The notes: generated by a model from the sequence alone, not told the origin. Shown: positions 55,201 through 63,770, counted from the stretch's first letter. The stretch is DNA of 64,000 nucleotides from Mixta calida (GCF_002953215.1 NZ_CP026378.1:2152540-2216539); one strand, 5' to 3'. A program made the numbers and translations.

Positions 55201-55566
55201 CAGCATGTTAATCAGTGAGCCGTCTTTAGCTACGGGTTCACTGTTGCCTACGGCATTTTCCTCGTCAAAAGTGCCGACGTTAATAATCGCGGGAAGCGCC
55301 CCCGGCTGGGGTGTAATCACCTGCGCCCAGTAGCGTAATGCCTGTAAGATTTTATCTTTTTGCTGTTGATCCAGGCTCCAGGTTGAGGTCAATGGCTGTG
55401 ATTGTTCAGTTTCCCCCGACATAAAGGGACCATCCCCTGGTTCGAAAAAACGTACCTGAAAAACCGGATTATTTTGTGCGCCATAAACGATGTTATTTTC
55501 CATGGCGTAAAGTGGCTGGGTTAAATATAAGGCGGCCAGCATAGTGGCAATGGCTGTTTTTTGCAT
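52261..55566 (-). CDS. Autotransporter with an N-terminal zinc-protease-like domain
   Basis: 1101-residue type Va secreted protein. A signal peptide (1-21) precedes a globular domain with HELAHGLGIGGL at residues 173-184. HExxHxxG is kept, but the third metzincin ligand (position 183) is Gly. YMSHSELKNSLMSH could form the Met-turn. Residues 350-620 are rich in short strands typical of a beta-helix (GDGGAGIRVDGQNNTLIIEP). A PL1-type linker and a beta-barrel follow from about residue 830, ending in the terminal Phe (SAAWRF). The start at 55566 follows AGGGATGAT. It stands alone with its own promoter region. Confidence 0.85.
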   Translation of the reverse strand: MQKTAIATMLAALYLTQPLYAMENNIVYGAQNNPVFQVRFFEPGDGPFMSGETEQSQPLTSTWSLDQQQKDKILQALRYWAQVITPQPGALPAIINVGTFDEENAVGNSEPVAKDGSLINMLAMALQGEKPGELTFGSHGQFALGKLDFDNENYLPAQIPRTGNADLNSVALHELAHGLGIGGLISDQNGEGTPGFDADFPLTQWDAHLRDDNGNPAHPGQIVLCDDCDNSPDAQGFDVRKDKGYFAGEHVKEVLAGALPGVPVRMLSDDGTLDDNYMSHSELKNSLMSHQDYRNYTTFMEAELAILQDLGYHIDRRNFFGFSVYGDGQTLVNRHGYFQRNAQGDAYLPGQYNTALLGMGLHVYGSNNRISQQADLLTKGDGGAGIRVDGQNNTLIIEPGTRIYADGLNGRGIIFAYGKDHNLIQRGDIQANGDYGIALNFDFGNNLLGDEKEYRGSWIHYVEGYYDDVLPELSGALVNNVDISGRVIGKGAAIYISQNALVNQINLLRGATLAGNIYSDYAEQAEDGQQRLTQLTFGRLADDQGRATEQADPAFRLGYRGNITGINNLALQLEGGVTSLNGSHEIYSLAIAPGATLAGNGDYTLNAQGSFVNNGLLTPGNSLGTVTINGDYQQGESGELQLEFNARGGHDTLTVNGDAELAGKLSFVPQRDWYASDWQLDSQTLFNAASYSGEFSEVAGLLDSPTLTLTAQPVEAGRWQLTMRRAADAYSRYGSDGNAQQVGRALDRIVTAVGSDIQPLYRALDFSSPDGKEIDSTLHQLSPAAYSASFAGSLYRERQIAQRINTSFAAQAPQDDGWHGFAHPFGGGFQQQRAGSRLGYQLSSYGTVAGAEKRSERYRDWLWGFHGAVGHQSVTVNAPENGRGTTTSFDLGVQARYNAGAQKGSYLFGNGRIGVEESDMTRRIGTDDFNVSHRARWTGWSGALTAGGGYRFALNDRLMFGPIASLSYTRFYRPDVTESGSDASRLRLDASSFDSLRSSLGAGASWQQPLAAGGAVSTTLQLSWDRELLSGTATQNAHFASYNKAAFSSKNQPAMRDALGIKAGVNWQVNPKLTLGAGVDSELRGAGYHAVSGNLSAAWRF

Positions 55567-55823
55567 AAGTATCATCCCTGTGGGCGAAGAGAGTGAAAGG
55601 CTCCGCCCGTTATCCGTTATATAAATATTACTTTTAATTTATGTTAAAGGACGGGCGCGCTTGTTTGCTTTTTGGCGCTCCCGCATGTGCTAATAAATAA
55701 CATTCAACCTAAATGCTTTATCAATAAAACAACATTAATAACGTCAGCGCCCAGGCTAACCTGAAAAAAGTGGGTATGGCCAGCGTCATTTCTCAACGCA
55801 TAATAAACAAATATATCGCCCAC

Positions 55824-55846
55824 AAAAAAAGCGCCCGCAGGCGCCT
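55824..55846 (-). terminator. Intrinsic terminator of gcd
   Basis: On the minus strand AAGGCGCC-TGCG-GGCGC is followed by TTTTTTT, 20 bp past the stop. Confidence 0.85.
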
Positions 55847-55865
55847 TAATAATAACCATCAGTAT

Positions 55866-58217
55866 TTACTTCAGGCGGAACGCAACCACGCTGTCGCCCT
55901 GTTTGGTGCCCAGCGAGCCGTGGCCGCCAGCGGCGATCACCACGTACTGTTTACCGTCGTTGCCCAGCCAGGTAGACGGCGTCGCCTGCGCGCCCGCATC
56001 CAGCTCGGTCTGCCACAGCAGTTTGCCGGTGCTGATGTCATAGGCGCGGAAGAAGTTATCCGCCGTCGCGCCGTGGAATACCAGGTCGCCCGCGGTGGTC
56101 AGCGGACCGCCGTGCGCCACCATGCCCATCGGGAAGCCGATCGGGAAGCGGCCCGGCAGGAAGCTGGTGTTCAGGTTTTTCGTGGTGCCGACGCGACGCA
56201 GCCATTCGGTTTTGCCGCTTTTCAGATCCACGCCCACCATGCGTCCCCACGGCGGCGCAATGCACGGAATACCCAGGCTGGAGGCCAGCTGCTGAATATG
56301 AATCGCATAGTCGCCGTGGAAGTTTTCGTTCCAGTAAGGCTGGCCATCCTGCGTGAACATACGTTTGGTGGCGGTTTCCGGCGTACGCTTGATCAGGGTG
56401 TATTTATAGGCCAGGCGCACCGGCGAAGCGATCAGGATCTGACGCTCCGGGTCTATAGCCACTGAACCCCAGTTAAACACGCCGATATTGCCAGGGAAGA
56501 CAATCGAACCCTGCTCGGTCGATGGCGTCCAGGGGTTGCCGTCGTAGCGCAGCGATTTGAAATCCATGCGGCACGCCATCTGATCGAACGGCGTAATGCC
56601 CCACATCGATTTCTCGGTCAGCGGCTCTGGCAGGAAGTTCAGGCTGGAAACTGGCTGAGTAGCGGCAAATTTCTCGCCCGCGACGCCGTCGGTGGAGACC
56701 GGCACCTGTTTAATCGGGTAAACCGGCTGACCGGTCAGGCGATTCAGCACAAACAGGTTGCCGGTTTTGGTCGGCAGCACGACAACCGGCTGGCGGTTGC
56801 CCTGATAGTCGATATCCAGCAGCGAAGGCTGCGACGGGTTATCGCGATCCCACAGGTCGTGGTTGGAGCTCTGGAAACGCCATTTAAAGGCGCCGGTTTG
56901 CAGATCGAGCGCCACCAGCGCATCACGGAACTTCTCGGTATTGCTGTTGGCGTCGCGCTCGATGCCCAGCTCATCCGGCGAGGCGTTGCCAAACGGCACA
57001 TAGACCAGACCGTTTTTCACATCGGCGCTCAGGGTGCCCCAGGCGACCGGCGTGTCATAGGGATAGTTCTGGCCTGCGGCGATCGGCTGGGTCTGCGTCG
57101 GGTTGGCCGGATCGAAGTTCCAGACCAGACGGCCGCTCAGCACGTCATAGGCGCGGATCACACCTGACGGGTTGCCCTTGTCGAAGCCGTTATCCATGAC
57201 AGAACCGCCGACGATCACCAGGTTGCCCGCCACCAGCGGCGCGGCGGTCTGCATCAGTGCATGGGGACGAATTTCGCCCATGTTGGCGCGCAGATCGACA
57301 ATGCCGTCGTTGCCGAAATCGGCGCAGCGTTTGCCGGTATCGGCGTCGAGCGCCACCAGTTTGGCGTCAGTGGTGGCGTTGAAGATGCGCTTGCGGCAGA
57401 GAGCCGGGGCCGCCGTCGCCTGCGCCTGCTGCGCTTCGCTCGGCGCATAGTAGCTGACGCCGCGGCAGGTCTGATGCTGCTGCAAATAGGAGCGATCTTT
57501 CTCCGGGACATATTTCCACTTCAGCGCGCCGGTTTCCGGCACCAGCGCATGAATTTCGTTATGCGGCGTACAGAAGTAGAGTGTGTTGTTGACCTTCAGC
57601 GGCGTGGCTTCAAAGGTATATTCGCTGGCGTCGTCGCTCTGACGCAGGTCTCCGGTGTGGTAGGTCCAGGCGACCTCCAGATCCTTGACGTTCTGCTTGT
57701 TGATCTGGTTTAGCGCCGAGAAACGCAGACCGTTGCTGGTACCGCCGTAGGCCGCCCAGTCATTGTGCGCGACGGCGGCGTCGGCAGGCTGACGGGCGTT
57801 GGTGATGGTTCCTTCCTGCGGCAACGGATCGTAGAACATCATGCCGATCACCAGCGCCACGATAATAATCAGCGTGGAGCCCAGAAACGGATGGAATTTG
57901 CGGCCGGTCAGCGGGCGCACCACCCACGGCATCGCCAGCCAGACGCCAATCAGGCCGAGAATGTCGCCGCGCGGAATCCACTGCCATTTATCAAAGCCCA
58001 CTTCATAGATCATCCAGAACAGCGTGACCCACAGCAGCACGGCGCACGCCGTTAAGGCAATTTTCTTGTTCATCATCAGCGTGACGGCAATCACCAACAG
58101 ACCTGCCGCCATGATCGCGTAGAACGGGCTCCCCCCAAGCAACAGCAGCTTGCCGCCCATATAAAGCATTGCCGCACCGATCAGGGCGATAACAATGCCG
58201 GTAATCTTATTAACCAT
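55866..58217 (-). CDS. gcd: Membrane PQQ-dependent glucose/quinate/shikimate-family dehydrogenase
   Basis: 783-residue quinoprotein. Five helices in the first 130 residues anchor it and reduce ubiquinone; an eight-bladed propeller in the periplasm binds PQQ. The propeller W-motifs are frequent, and the catalytic region has NHDLWDRD (Asp near 454) and TKTGNLFVLNR with the PQQ-binding Lys. It ends GGHGSLGTKQGDSVVAFRL. The N-terminus and many loops differ from E. coli Gcd, so the substrate may be glucose, quinate or shikimate. No PQQ synthesis genes are in the window. Confidence 0.85.
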   Translation of the reverse strand: MVNKITGIVIALIGAAMLYMGGKLLLLGGSPFYAIMAAGLLVIAVTLMMNKKIALTACAVLLWVTLFWMIYEVGFDKWQWIPRGDILGLIGVWLAMPWVVRPLTGRKFHPFLGSTLIIIVALVIGMMFYDPLPQEGTITNARQPADAAVAHNDWAAYGGTSNGLRFSALNQINKQNVKDLEVAWTYHTGDLRQSDDASEYTFEATPLKVNNTLYFCTPHNEIHALVPETGALKWKYVPEKDRSYLQQHQTCRGVSYYAPSEAQQAQATAAPALCRKRIFNATTDAKLVALDADTGKRCADFGNDGIVDLRANMGEIRPHALMQTAAPLVAGNLVIVGGSVMDNGFDKGNPSGVIRAYDVLSGRLVWNFDPANPTQTQPIAAGQNYPYDTPVAWGTLSADVKNGLVYVPFGNASPDELGIERDANSNTEKFRDALVALDLQTGAFKWRFQSSNHDLWDRDNPSQPSLLDIDYQGNRQPVVVLPTKTGNLFVLNRLTGQPVYPIKQVPVSTDGVAGEKFAATQPVSSLNFLPEPLTEKSMWGITPFDQMACRMDFKSLRYDGNPWTPSTEQGSIVFPGNIGVFNWGSVAIDPERQILIASPVRLAYKYTLIKRTPETATKRMFTQDGQPYWNENFHGDYAIHIQQLASSLGIPCIAPPWGRMVGVDLKSGKTEWLRRVGTTKNLNTSFLPGRFPIGFPMGMVAHGGPLTTAGDLVFHGATADNFFRAYDISTGKLLWQTELDAGAQATPSTWLGNDGKQYVVIAAGGHGSLGTKQGDSVVAFRLK

Positions 58218-58597
58218 GTTCCCCTCGTAATAATTTACAAAAATAGAGAATTAATTAAAAAACATTACATCAAATCAACACGATTTTAACTTTGCGTCCT
58301 CTTTATTAAAATTAAACAAAATCTTATCTGTTAAGAATTAATGATGTTTTAAACGGTTGTTTCACGCTACGTTGAAATTTTTACGCGGTTCTGAGCTCGT
58401 AAAAAAAACGTCAGCAATGAAAATAGTCATTTTTGTTTTATAAGGGGGTGAAAATTCCCACGTTTTGCTAAAGCAGCGCCTGCAATAAAGAATTTTATTT
58501 ATTTTCTGTGGGAATCGCGCGCTGAAAAGCGGTGGAATACTCGTCTTTTAGCGCGCAAATGTTGAGGAAAAATAATTGATGGCGGTTTTGGTAACGT
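58218..58597. other. Intergenic region between gcd and hosA
   Basis: 380 bp, AT-rich, between the gcd start and the hosA stop (both on the minus strand). It must contain the gcd promoter and the end of the hosA transcript. I see no convincing operator, hairpin with T-run or short gene. Confidence 0.5.
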
Positions 58598-59032
58598 TTA
58601 CACTTGGCGTTTTTCCGTACTCGCCCGTGCCATTTTGCCAAGCAGCTGAACAAATGTTTCCTGTTCATCCGCTGTCAGACGACTAAGAAACGCCCTGTCC
58701 ACCTCATTTGCCAGCGGCATCGCCTGTTTCAGTTGCACTTCACCTTCCGCCGTCAGGTAGACGAAACGACGACGCTTATCTTCCGGCGCATGTTCGCGTC
58801 GGATAACACCGCGCTTCTCCAGCCGCGAAAGCATCTCCGCCAGCGTCGCCTTGGTGCTGACGGCGGCGTCCATCAGCTCAACCTGCTCAATGCCCGGCTT
58901 ATCCGCCACCGCGCGCAGCACCGAATATTGCGGCTTGGTCAAATCGGGCAATAGCTGCTGCCAGCAGGCGGTATGCTCCTGAAACAGCTGCCGCATCAGA
59001 TGAAACGCTTCTCGGTCCAGCACCGGGTGCAT
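58598..59032 (-). CDS. hosA: HosA, MarR-family regulator of hydroxyarylic acid decarboxylase
   Basis: 144-residue winged-helix repressor. The sequence follows E. coli HosA closely: LMRQLFQEHTACWQQLLPDL, TKPQYSVLRAVADKPGIEQV, DAAVSTKATLAEMLSRLEKR and DKRRRFVYLTAEGE (the wing). In E. coli HosA represses the neighbouring decarboxylase genes until 4-hydroxybenzoate binds. It is divergent from ecdBCD, with palindromes in the gap. The ATG at 59032 is preferred over 59065. Confidence 0.9.
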   Translation of the reverse strand: MHPVLDREAFHLMRQLFQEHTACWQQLLPDLTKPQYSVLRAVADKPGIEQVELMDAAVSTKATLAEMLSRLEKRGVIRREHAPEDKRRRFVYLTAEGEVQLKQAMPLANEVDRAFLSRLTADEQETFVQLLGKMARASTEKRQV

Positions 59033-59176
59033 AGGCGAATATCCCTTATTGATCAACAGAGTCAAAGTATAAGCCGGATAGCAATTGGATTGAATAATAG
59101 TTTGATTTCACAATTATTTGCCGCCCTGCTTTACGCCTGACGCTCCGCTTTCTACATCGCGCGCGGCAGGCACTTT

Positions 59177-59190
59177 GTTCTTGCACGAAC
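59177..59190. promoter_or_regulatory. HosA-type operator, copy 1
   Basis: GTTCTTGCACGAAC is a near-perfect 14 bp palindrome (one mismatched pair in the interior). It shares the outer GTTC and GAAC with the second copy 71 bp away in the hosA-ecdB gap. Confidence 0.5.
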
Positions 59191-59247
59191 TTTTTTACGT
59201 TTTCCTCCTTGCGAACGACATAACGACGTCCTAAGGTAAATGTATTC

Positions 59248-59261
59248 GTTCGCACACGAAC
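59248..59261. promoter_or_regulatory. HosA-type operator, copy 2
   Basis: GTTCG-CACA-CGAAC is a perfect 5+5 palindrome 17 bp before the ecdB start, where a repressor would block transcription. The size and centre fit MarR-family operators. Confidence 0.6.
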
Positions 59262-59278
59262 AAACTAAAGGGGGAATG

Positions 59279-59866
59279 ATGAGACTGATTGTCGGGATGA
59301 CCGGCGCAACCGGCGCGCCGTTAGGCGTGGCGCTGCTGCAAGCGCTACAGGCGATGCCGGAGGTGGAAACGCATCTGGTGATGTCGAAATGGGCGAAAAC
59401 TACCATTGAGCTGGAAACGCCGTGGAGCGCGCACGATGTCGCCGCGATGGCTGACGTCTGCCATAGCCCTGGCGATCAGGCGGCCACCCTCTCATCCGGT
59501 TCGCTCAAAACCGACGGCATGGTGATTATCCCCTGCAGTATGAAAACACTGGCAGGCATCCGCGCTGGCTACGCCGACGGGCTGGTGGGCCGCGCCGCTG
59601 ACGTGGTGCTGAAAGAGCAGCGCAAGCTGGTGCTGGTGCCGCACGAAACGCCGCTCAGCACTATTCATATGGAAAATATGCTGGCGCTGTCGCGTCTCGG
59701 CGTCGCCATGGTGCCGCCGATGCCCGCCTGGTACAACCACCCCGCTACCGTTGCAGACATTACCCATCATATCGTGGCGCGCGTGCTGGATCAGTTCGGC
59801 CTCTCTTATCCGCAGGCCCGGCGCTGGCAGGGGCTGACGCACGCCCGGCAACAGGACAACGAGTAA
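59279..59866 (+). CDS. ecdB: UbiX-family prenyl-FMN synthase of the decarboxylase operon (EcdB/Pad1)
   Basis: 195-residue flavin prenyltransferase that makes prenyl-FMN, the cofactor of UbiD enzymes. MRLIVGMTGATGAPLGVALL at the start, VMSKWAKTTIELET, IIPCSMKTLAGIRAGYADGL and PPMPAWYNHP are family marks and match E. coli Pad1. The ATG at 59279 sits after AAAGGGGGA with suitable spacing; the ATG at 59276 is too near. Confidence 0.92.
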   Translation: MRLIVGMTGATGAPLGVALLQALQAMPEVETHLVMSKWAKTTIELETPWSAHDVAAMADVCHSPGDQAATLSSGSLKTDGMVIIPCSMKTLAGIRAGYADGLVGRAADVVLKEQRKLVLVPHETPLSTIHMENMLALSRLGVAMVPPMPAWYNHPATVADITHHIVARVLDQFGLSYPQARRWQGLTHARQQDNE

Positions 59867-59887
59867 CCTACCTTTCAGGAGAACCTT

Positions 59888-61315
59888 ATGGCATACGATG
59901 ATTTGCGCTCCTTTTTACAGGCGCTGGATGAACAGGGACAGCTGCTGAAAATCAGCGAGCAGGTGCAGGCCGAGCCCGATTTGGCGGCGGCGGCCAACGC
60001 CACCGGACGCATCGGCGAAGGCGCGCCCGCGCTCTGGTTCGACAATATCGCCGGCTTTACCGATGCGCGCGTGGCGTTGAATACGCTGGGATCGTGGCAG
60101 AACCACGCCATCGCGCTCGGCCTGCCCGCCAGTACGACGACGCGCGCGCAGATAGATGAGTTCATTCGCCGCTGGGACAATTTCCCGGTCGCCCCGGTGC
60201 GGCGCGACAGCGCGCCCTGGCAGGAGAACAGCGCGCAGGGCGATGAAATCAACCTGTTCGATATTCTGCCGCTGTTCCGCCTGAACGACGGCGATGGCGG
60301 CTTCTATCTCGATAAGGCCTGCGTGGTGTCGCGCGACCCGCTGGACCCGGATAATTTTGGCAAGCAGAACGTCGGCATCTACCGCATGGAGGTAAAAGGC
60401 AAACGCAAGCTCGGCCTGCAACCGGTGCCGATGCACGATATCGCCCTGCACCTGCATAAGGCAGAGGAGCGCGGCGAGGATCTGCCGGTGGCCATTACGC
60501 TCGGCAATGACCCGATTATCACCCTGATGGGCGCCACGCCGCTGAAATATGACCAGTCGGAATATGAGATGGCGGGCGCGCTGCGTGAAGCCCCCTATCC
60601 CATCGCTACCGCGCCGCTGACCGGCTTTGACGTGCCGTGGGGCTCGGAAGTGATCCTCGAAGGGGTAATCGAAGGCCGCAAGCGCGAAATCGAAGGCCCC
60701 TTCGGCGAATTTACCGGCCACTACTCCGGCGGACGCAATATGACGGTGGTACGCATCGATCGCGTCAGCTGGCGCAGCAAGCCGATCTTTGAATCGCTCT
60801 ATCTGGGCATGCCCTGGACCGAAATCGACTACCTGATCGGTCCGGCGACCTGCGTGCCGCTTTATCAGCAGCTGAAGGCGGAGTTCCCGGAGGTACAGGC
60901 GGTCAACGCCATGTACACTCACGGCCTGCTGGCGATCATCTCCACCAAAAAACGCTACGGCGGCTTCGCCCGCGCGGTTGGTCTGCGCGCCATGACCACG
61001 CCGCACGGTCTCGGTTACGTGAAAATGGTGATTATGGTGGATGAGGATGTCGACCCGTTCAACCTGCCGCAGGTGATGTGGGCGCTGTCGTCGAAGGTGA
61101 ACCCGGCGGGCGATCTGGTGCAGTTGCCGAATATGTCAGTGCTGGAGCTGGACCCCGGTTCGTCGCCAGCGGGCATCACCGACAAGCTGATTATCGACGC
61201 CACCACTCCTGTCGCACCGGATAATCGCGGCCACTACAGCCAGCCGGTGAAAGATCTGCCGGAAACCGGCGCCTGGGTAGAAAAACTCAATGCGCTGCTC
61301 GCCAACCGTAACTAA
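59888..61315 (+). CDS. ecdC: UbiD-family hydroxyarylic acid decarboxylase large subunit (EcdC)
   Basis: 475-residue prenyl-FMN-dependent decarboxylase acting on hydroxybenzoic acids such as 4-hydroxybenzoate, vanillate or protocatechuate. UbiD marks include NVGIYRMEVKGKRKLGLQP, GNDPIITLMGATPL, EIEGPFGEFTGHYSGGRN (with the catalytic Glu region) and MVDEDVDPFNLPQVMW. It follows ecdB by 21 bp and precedes ecdD by 12 bp, in the standard BCD order. Confidence 0.92.
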   Translation: MAYDDLRSFLQALDEQGQLLKISEQVQAEPDLAAAANATGRIGEGAPALWFDNIAGFTDARVALNTLGSWQNHAIALGLPASTTTRAQIDEFIRRWDNFPVAPVRRDSAPWQENSAQGDEINLFDILPLFRLNDGDGGFYLDKACVVSRDPLDPDNFGKQNVGIYRMEVKGKRKLGLQPVPMHDIALHLHKAEERGEDLPVAITLGNDPIITLMGATPLKYDQSEYEMAGALREAPYPIATAPLTGFDVPWGSEVILEGVIEGRKREIEGPFGEFTGHYSGGRNMTVVRIDRVSWRSKPIFESLYLGMPWTEIDYLIGPATCVPLYQQLKAEFPEVQAVNAMYTHGLLAIISTKKRYGGFARAVGLRAMTTPHGLGYVKMVIMVDEDVDPFNLPQVMWALSSKVNPAGDLVQLPNMSVLELDPGSSPAGITDKLIIDATTPVAPDNRGHYSQPVKDLPETGAWVEKLNALLANRN

Positions 61316-61327
61316 AAGGAGAATCCC

Positions 61328-61564
61328 ATGATCTGTCCCCGCTGTGGCGACCAACATATCGAACTGATGGCGACCTCGCCGGTAGAGGGCGTCTGGACGG
61401 TGCATCAGTGCCAGCGCTGTCTCTATACCTGGCGCTCTACCGAGCCGCTGCGTCGCATCGGCCGCGAACACTATCCGCAGGCGTTTCGCATGACGCAGCA
61501 GGATATCGATAATGCGCCGGAAGTGCCCGCCATTCCGCCGCTTTTAGCGGACGACGCGCGCTAG
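61328..61564 (+). CDS. ecdD: Hydroxyarylic acid decarboxylase small subunit D (EcdD)
   Basis: 78-residue zinc-ribbon-like protein. CPRCGDQH and CQRCLYTWR provide four cysteines, followed by the conserved tail (REHYPQAFRMTQQDIDNAPE). It is required with C for activity in related bacteria. It ends the ecdBCD unit. Confidence 0.92.
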   Translation: MICPRCGDQHIELMATSPVEGVWTVHQCQRCLYTWRSTEPLRRIGREHYPQAFRMTQQDIDNAPEVPAIPPLLADDAR

Positions 61565-61720
61565 GCTGCGCCATCAGGGCGCCCTCTCGCCAGGGCGCCT
61601 GCCCAACTCCGGTGCAGTCTGCGCCGCTTTACGTCCGTTAACCCCGCCTCCGCGCCGCTTTTCGATAGCTGGCATCCGCTTTGCTTAATGCAACTGACGA
61701 TGTTCTTCAGGAGAAAAGCT

Positions 61721-63049
61721 ATGCGCACAACCGCTGCGGCCAGCCGCTACCGTTTTAAAATCTTCGCCCTGCTCTTTTTTATCGCGCTGATCAACTATAT
61801 CGATCGCGGCGCACTCTCCTTCGCCGCCAGCGCCATCGCGCAAGAATACCGCTTTACCCAGGTGCAGCTCGGCGCGGTACTGGGTTATTTCGGCTTCGGC
61901 TATCTGTTCGGATCGCTGTGCGGCGGCTTTCTCGCCGATCGCTTCGGCACCAGAAAGGTCTGGCTGATGGCGGGCGTGCTCTGGTCTGTGCTGGAGATCC
62001 TCACCGCCTGGGCAGGCGACCTGGGGCTGGCATTGTTCGGCGGCTCGGCGATTATGGGCTTCGCCGCGCTGCGCGTGATGTTCGGCTTTGCCGAAGGCCC
62101 GGCCTACGCCCTGATGAATAAGGCGATCGCCCACTGGGCGCCGGACAACGAACGCGGCATGGCGCTGGGTATCGGCCTGCTCAGCACCCAGGTCGGCTCG
62201 CTACTGACCGCGCCGGTGGCGGTGACGCTGCTGCTGCTGACCAATGACTGGCGGATGATGTTTATTCTACTTGGCGCGTTGTCGCTGCTGGCTATGGTGC
62301 TGTTCGCTCGCGCTTTCAGCGATACGCCGGCGGATCAGCCGCGCGTCAATGCGGCGGAGCGCGCGCTGATCCGCGACGGTCAGCAGGCACAGCCAATCCA
62401 GGACACGCCGCTGCCCTGGTGGCGCTTTTTCACCAGCCGTACGCTGGTGTGCAATGCGCTGGGCTACTTCTCTTTTCTCTATATCACCTTTACCCTGGTC
62501 ACCTGGGCGCCGAAGTATCTGATGGATAACTTTCATTTCGATCTGCATGCGCTCGGCTACGTGGCGATGATCCCCTGGAGCGGCGCCTGCATTACCGTGT
62601 TGCTGGGCGGCCGTATCGCCGATCTGCTGCTACGGCGCTTCGCCAGTCTGCGCCTGGCGCGCAACCTGTTTGCCGCGGTGACGCTACTGCTGGCCGGCAG
62701 TTGTTTTCTGGCGATCCCGTGGATGCCCTCGGCAAGCGCTATTATCGCGCTGATGACGCTGGGCAATGCGCTGAACGCGCTGGTCAATAACGTCTACTGG
62801 TCGGTGGTGATTGATGTGACGCCGCGCGCCAGCGTCGGCGCCTACAGCGGCATTACGCTGGCGATCGCTAACCTGGCGTCGATTATCTCGCCGATGCTGA
62901 GCGGCTGGCTGGCGCAGCATTACGGCTATAACGCCATGTTTACCGCCACGGCGCTGATCGCCTTCGCCAGTATGCTGGCGATGACGCTGTTGCAACCGGA
63001 GAAAAAGCTGGCCGCCTCGCGCGTCGCCACGCAGCTGACGGCCGCCTGA
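61721..63049 (+). CDS. ACS-family MFS transporter, probable aromatic or sugar acid importer
   Basis: 442-residue anion:cation symporter, twelve helices. INYIDRGALSFAASAIAQEY in helix 1 and GGFLADRFGTRKVWL in loop 2-3 are typical of the family (relatives carry glucarate, galactonate, phthalate or hydroxybenzoates). The ATG at 61721 follows CAGGAGAAAAGC; the frame opens at 61688. It is 156 bp past ecdD on the same strand, which suggests but does not prove that it takes up the decarboxylase substrate. Confidence 0.85.
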   Translation: MRTTAAASRYRFKIFALLFFIALINYIDRGALSFAASAIAQEYRFTQVQLGAVLGYFGFGYLFGSLCGGFLADRFGTRKVWLMAGVLWSVLEILTAWAGDLGLALFGGSAIMGFAALRVMFGFAEGPAYALMNKAIAHWAPDNERGMALGIGLLSTQVGSLLTAPVAVTLLLLTNDWRMMFILLGALSLLAMVLFARAFSDTPADQPRVNAAERALIRDGQQAQPIQDTPLPWWRFFTSRTLVCNALGYFSFLYITFTLVTWAPKYLMDNFHFDLHALGYVAMIPWSGACITVLLGGRIADLLLRRFASLRLARNLFAAVTLLLAGSCFLAIPWMPSASAIIALMTLGNALNALVNNVYWSVVIDVTPRASVGAYSGITLAIANLASIISPMLSGWLAQHYGYNAMFTATALIAFASMLAMTLLQPEKKLAASRVATQLTAA

Positions 63050-63065
63050 CGCGCGTTGGTAAAAT

Positions 63066-63105
63066 AAAAAGGCGCCTTCCGACGCATGCGCGGAAGCGCC
63101 TTCTT
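63066..63105. terminator. Terminator between the MFS gene and the secreted-protein gene
   Basis: AAAAAGGCGC-C-TTCCG pairs with CGGAA-GCGCCTTCTT with one bulged C and a 9 nt loop. It has A-run and T-rich flanks, so it can serve both convergent genes. Confidence 0.7.
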
Positions 63106-63127
63106 AACAGGGCGCGATAAAAAAAGA

Positions 63128-63589
63128 TTATTTTTGCTGGCTCAGATAGTCGGTCAAAAAATGCTGGGCGTTGCCATATTTTGAAAGCAGATCGCTGTAG
63201 CTAATACGATAAGGATGCGGCTCATTCGGCAAATAGAGTTCGCCAATGTTCGTTCCATCCATGCTTAATACGACAAACCTGTTACCGTTAAGCGTTACGG
63301 TATATTTCTTTTTTTTGTTCTCCCTTACCACATCCATTATTTGAATCTTACGATTCCAGGGGTGATCGATATTTACCAACTGCACCAGCGCTTTATTTTC
63401 TTCGCGCGGACCGTAGCGCAATATCCAGACTTCCGTGCCCTCTTCGCCCTGCCAGGCTTTGACCTGCTCTGCAATTTCAGGCCGTTGTTGCTTGCCATGC
63501 GCGGGGCGGCTATCCGGCGAGGCGATACCGGATTGTAAAGGGAGAAAGGTAAGGGAAGCTAAAATAAGGGCGGTCGTTAATTTTTTCAC
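63128..63589 (-). CDS. Hypothetical secreted protein
   Basis: 153 residues, not recognised. A signal peptide (about 1-23, MKKLTTALILASLTFLPLQS) is followed by a polar region and a mixed strand region: WILRYGPREENKALVQLVNI, KKKKYTVTLNGNRFVVLSMD, GTNIGELYLPNEPHPYRI. It has no cysteine in the mature part. The calculated frame is consistent with coding (normal amino acid mix). Likely periplasmic; no neighbour gives a clue. Confidence 0.7.
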   Translation of the reverse strand: MKKLTTALILASLTFLPLQSGIASPDSRPAHGKQQRPEIAEQVKAWQGEEGTEVWILRYGPREENKALVQLVNIDHPWNRKIQIMDVVRENKKKKYTVTLNGNRFVVLSMDGTNIGELYLPNEPHPYRISYSDLLSKYGNAQHFLTDYLSQQK

Positions 63590-63770
63590 TGAACAGTTCC
63601 TTCTTTATTTTCAGGCAGCGGAAATAATAATCCATATTTATTTCCCGTCAATGTTCATCGTTCTAAAATAAGCGACAAAATCAAAAACAAAAGCGTGAAA
63701 GCAAATATATTTCCAGACAAGACTTGTAGATTTTAACAGAGTTTAATTATTTATTAGTAGATTCATTTAT

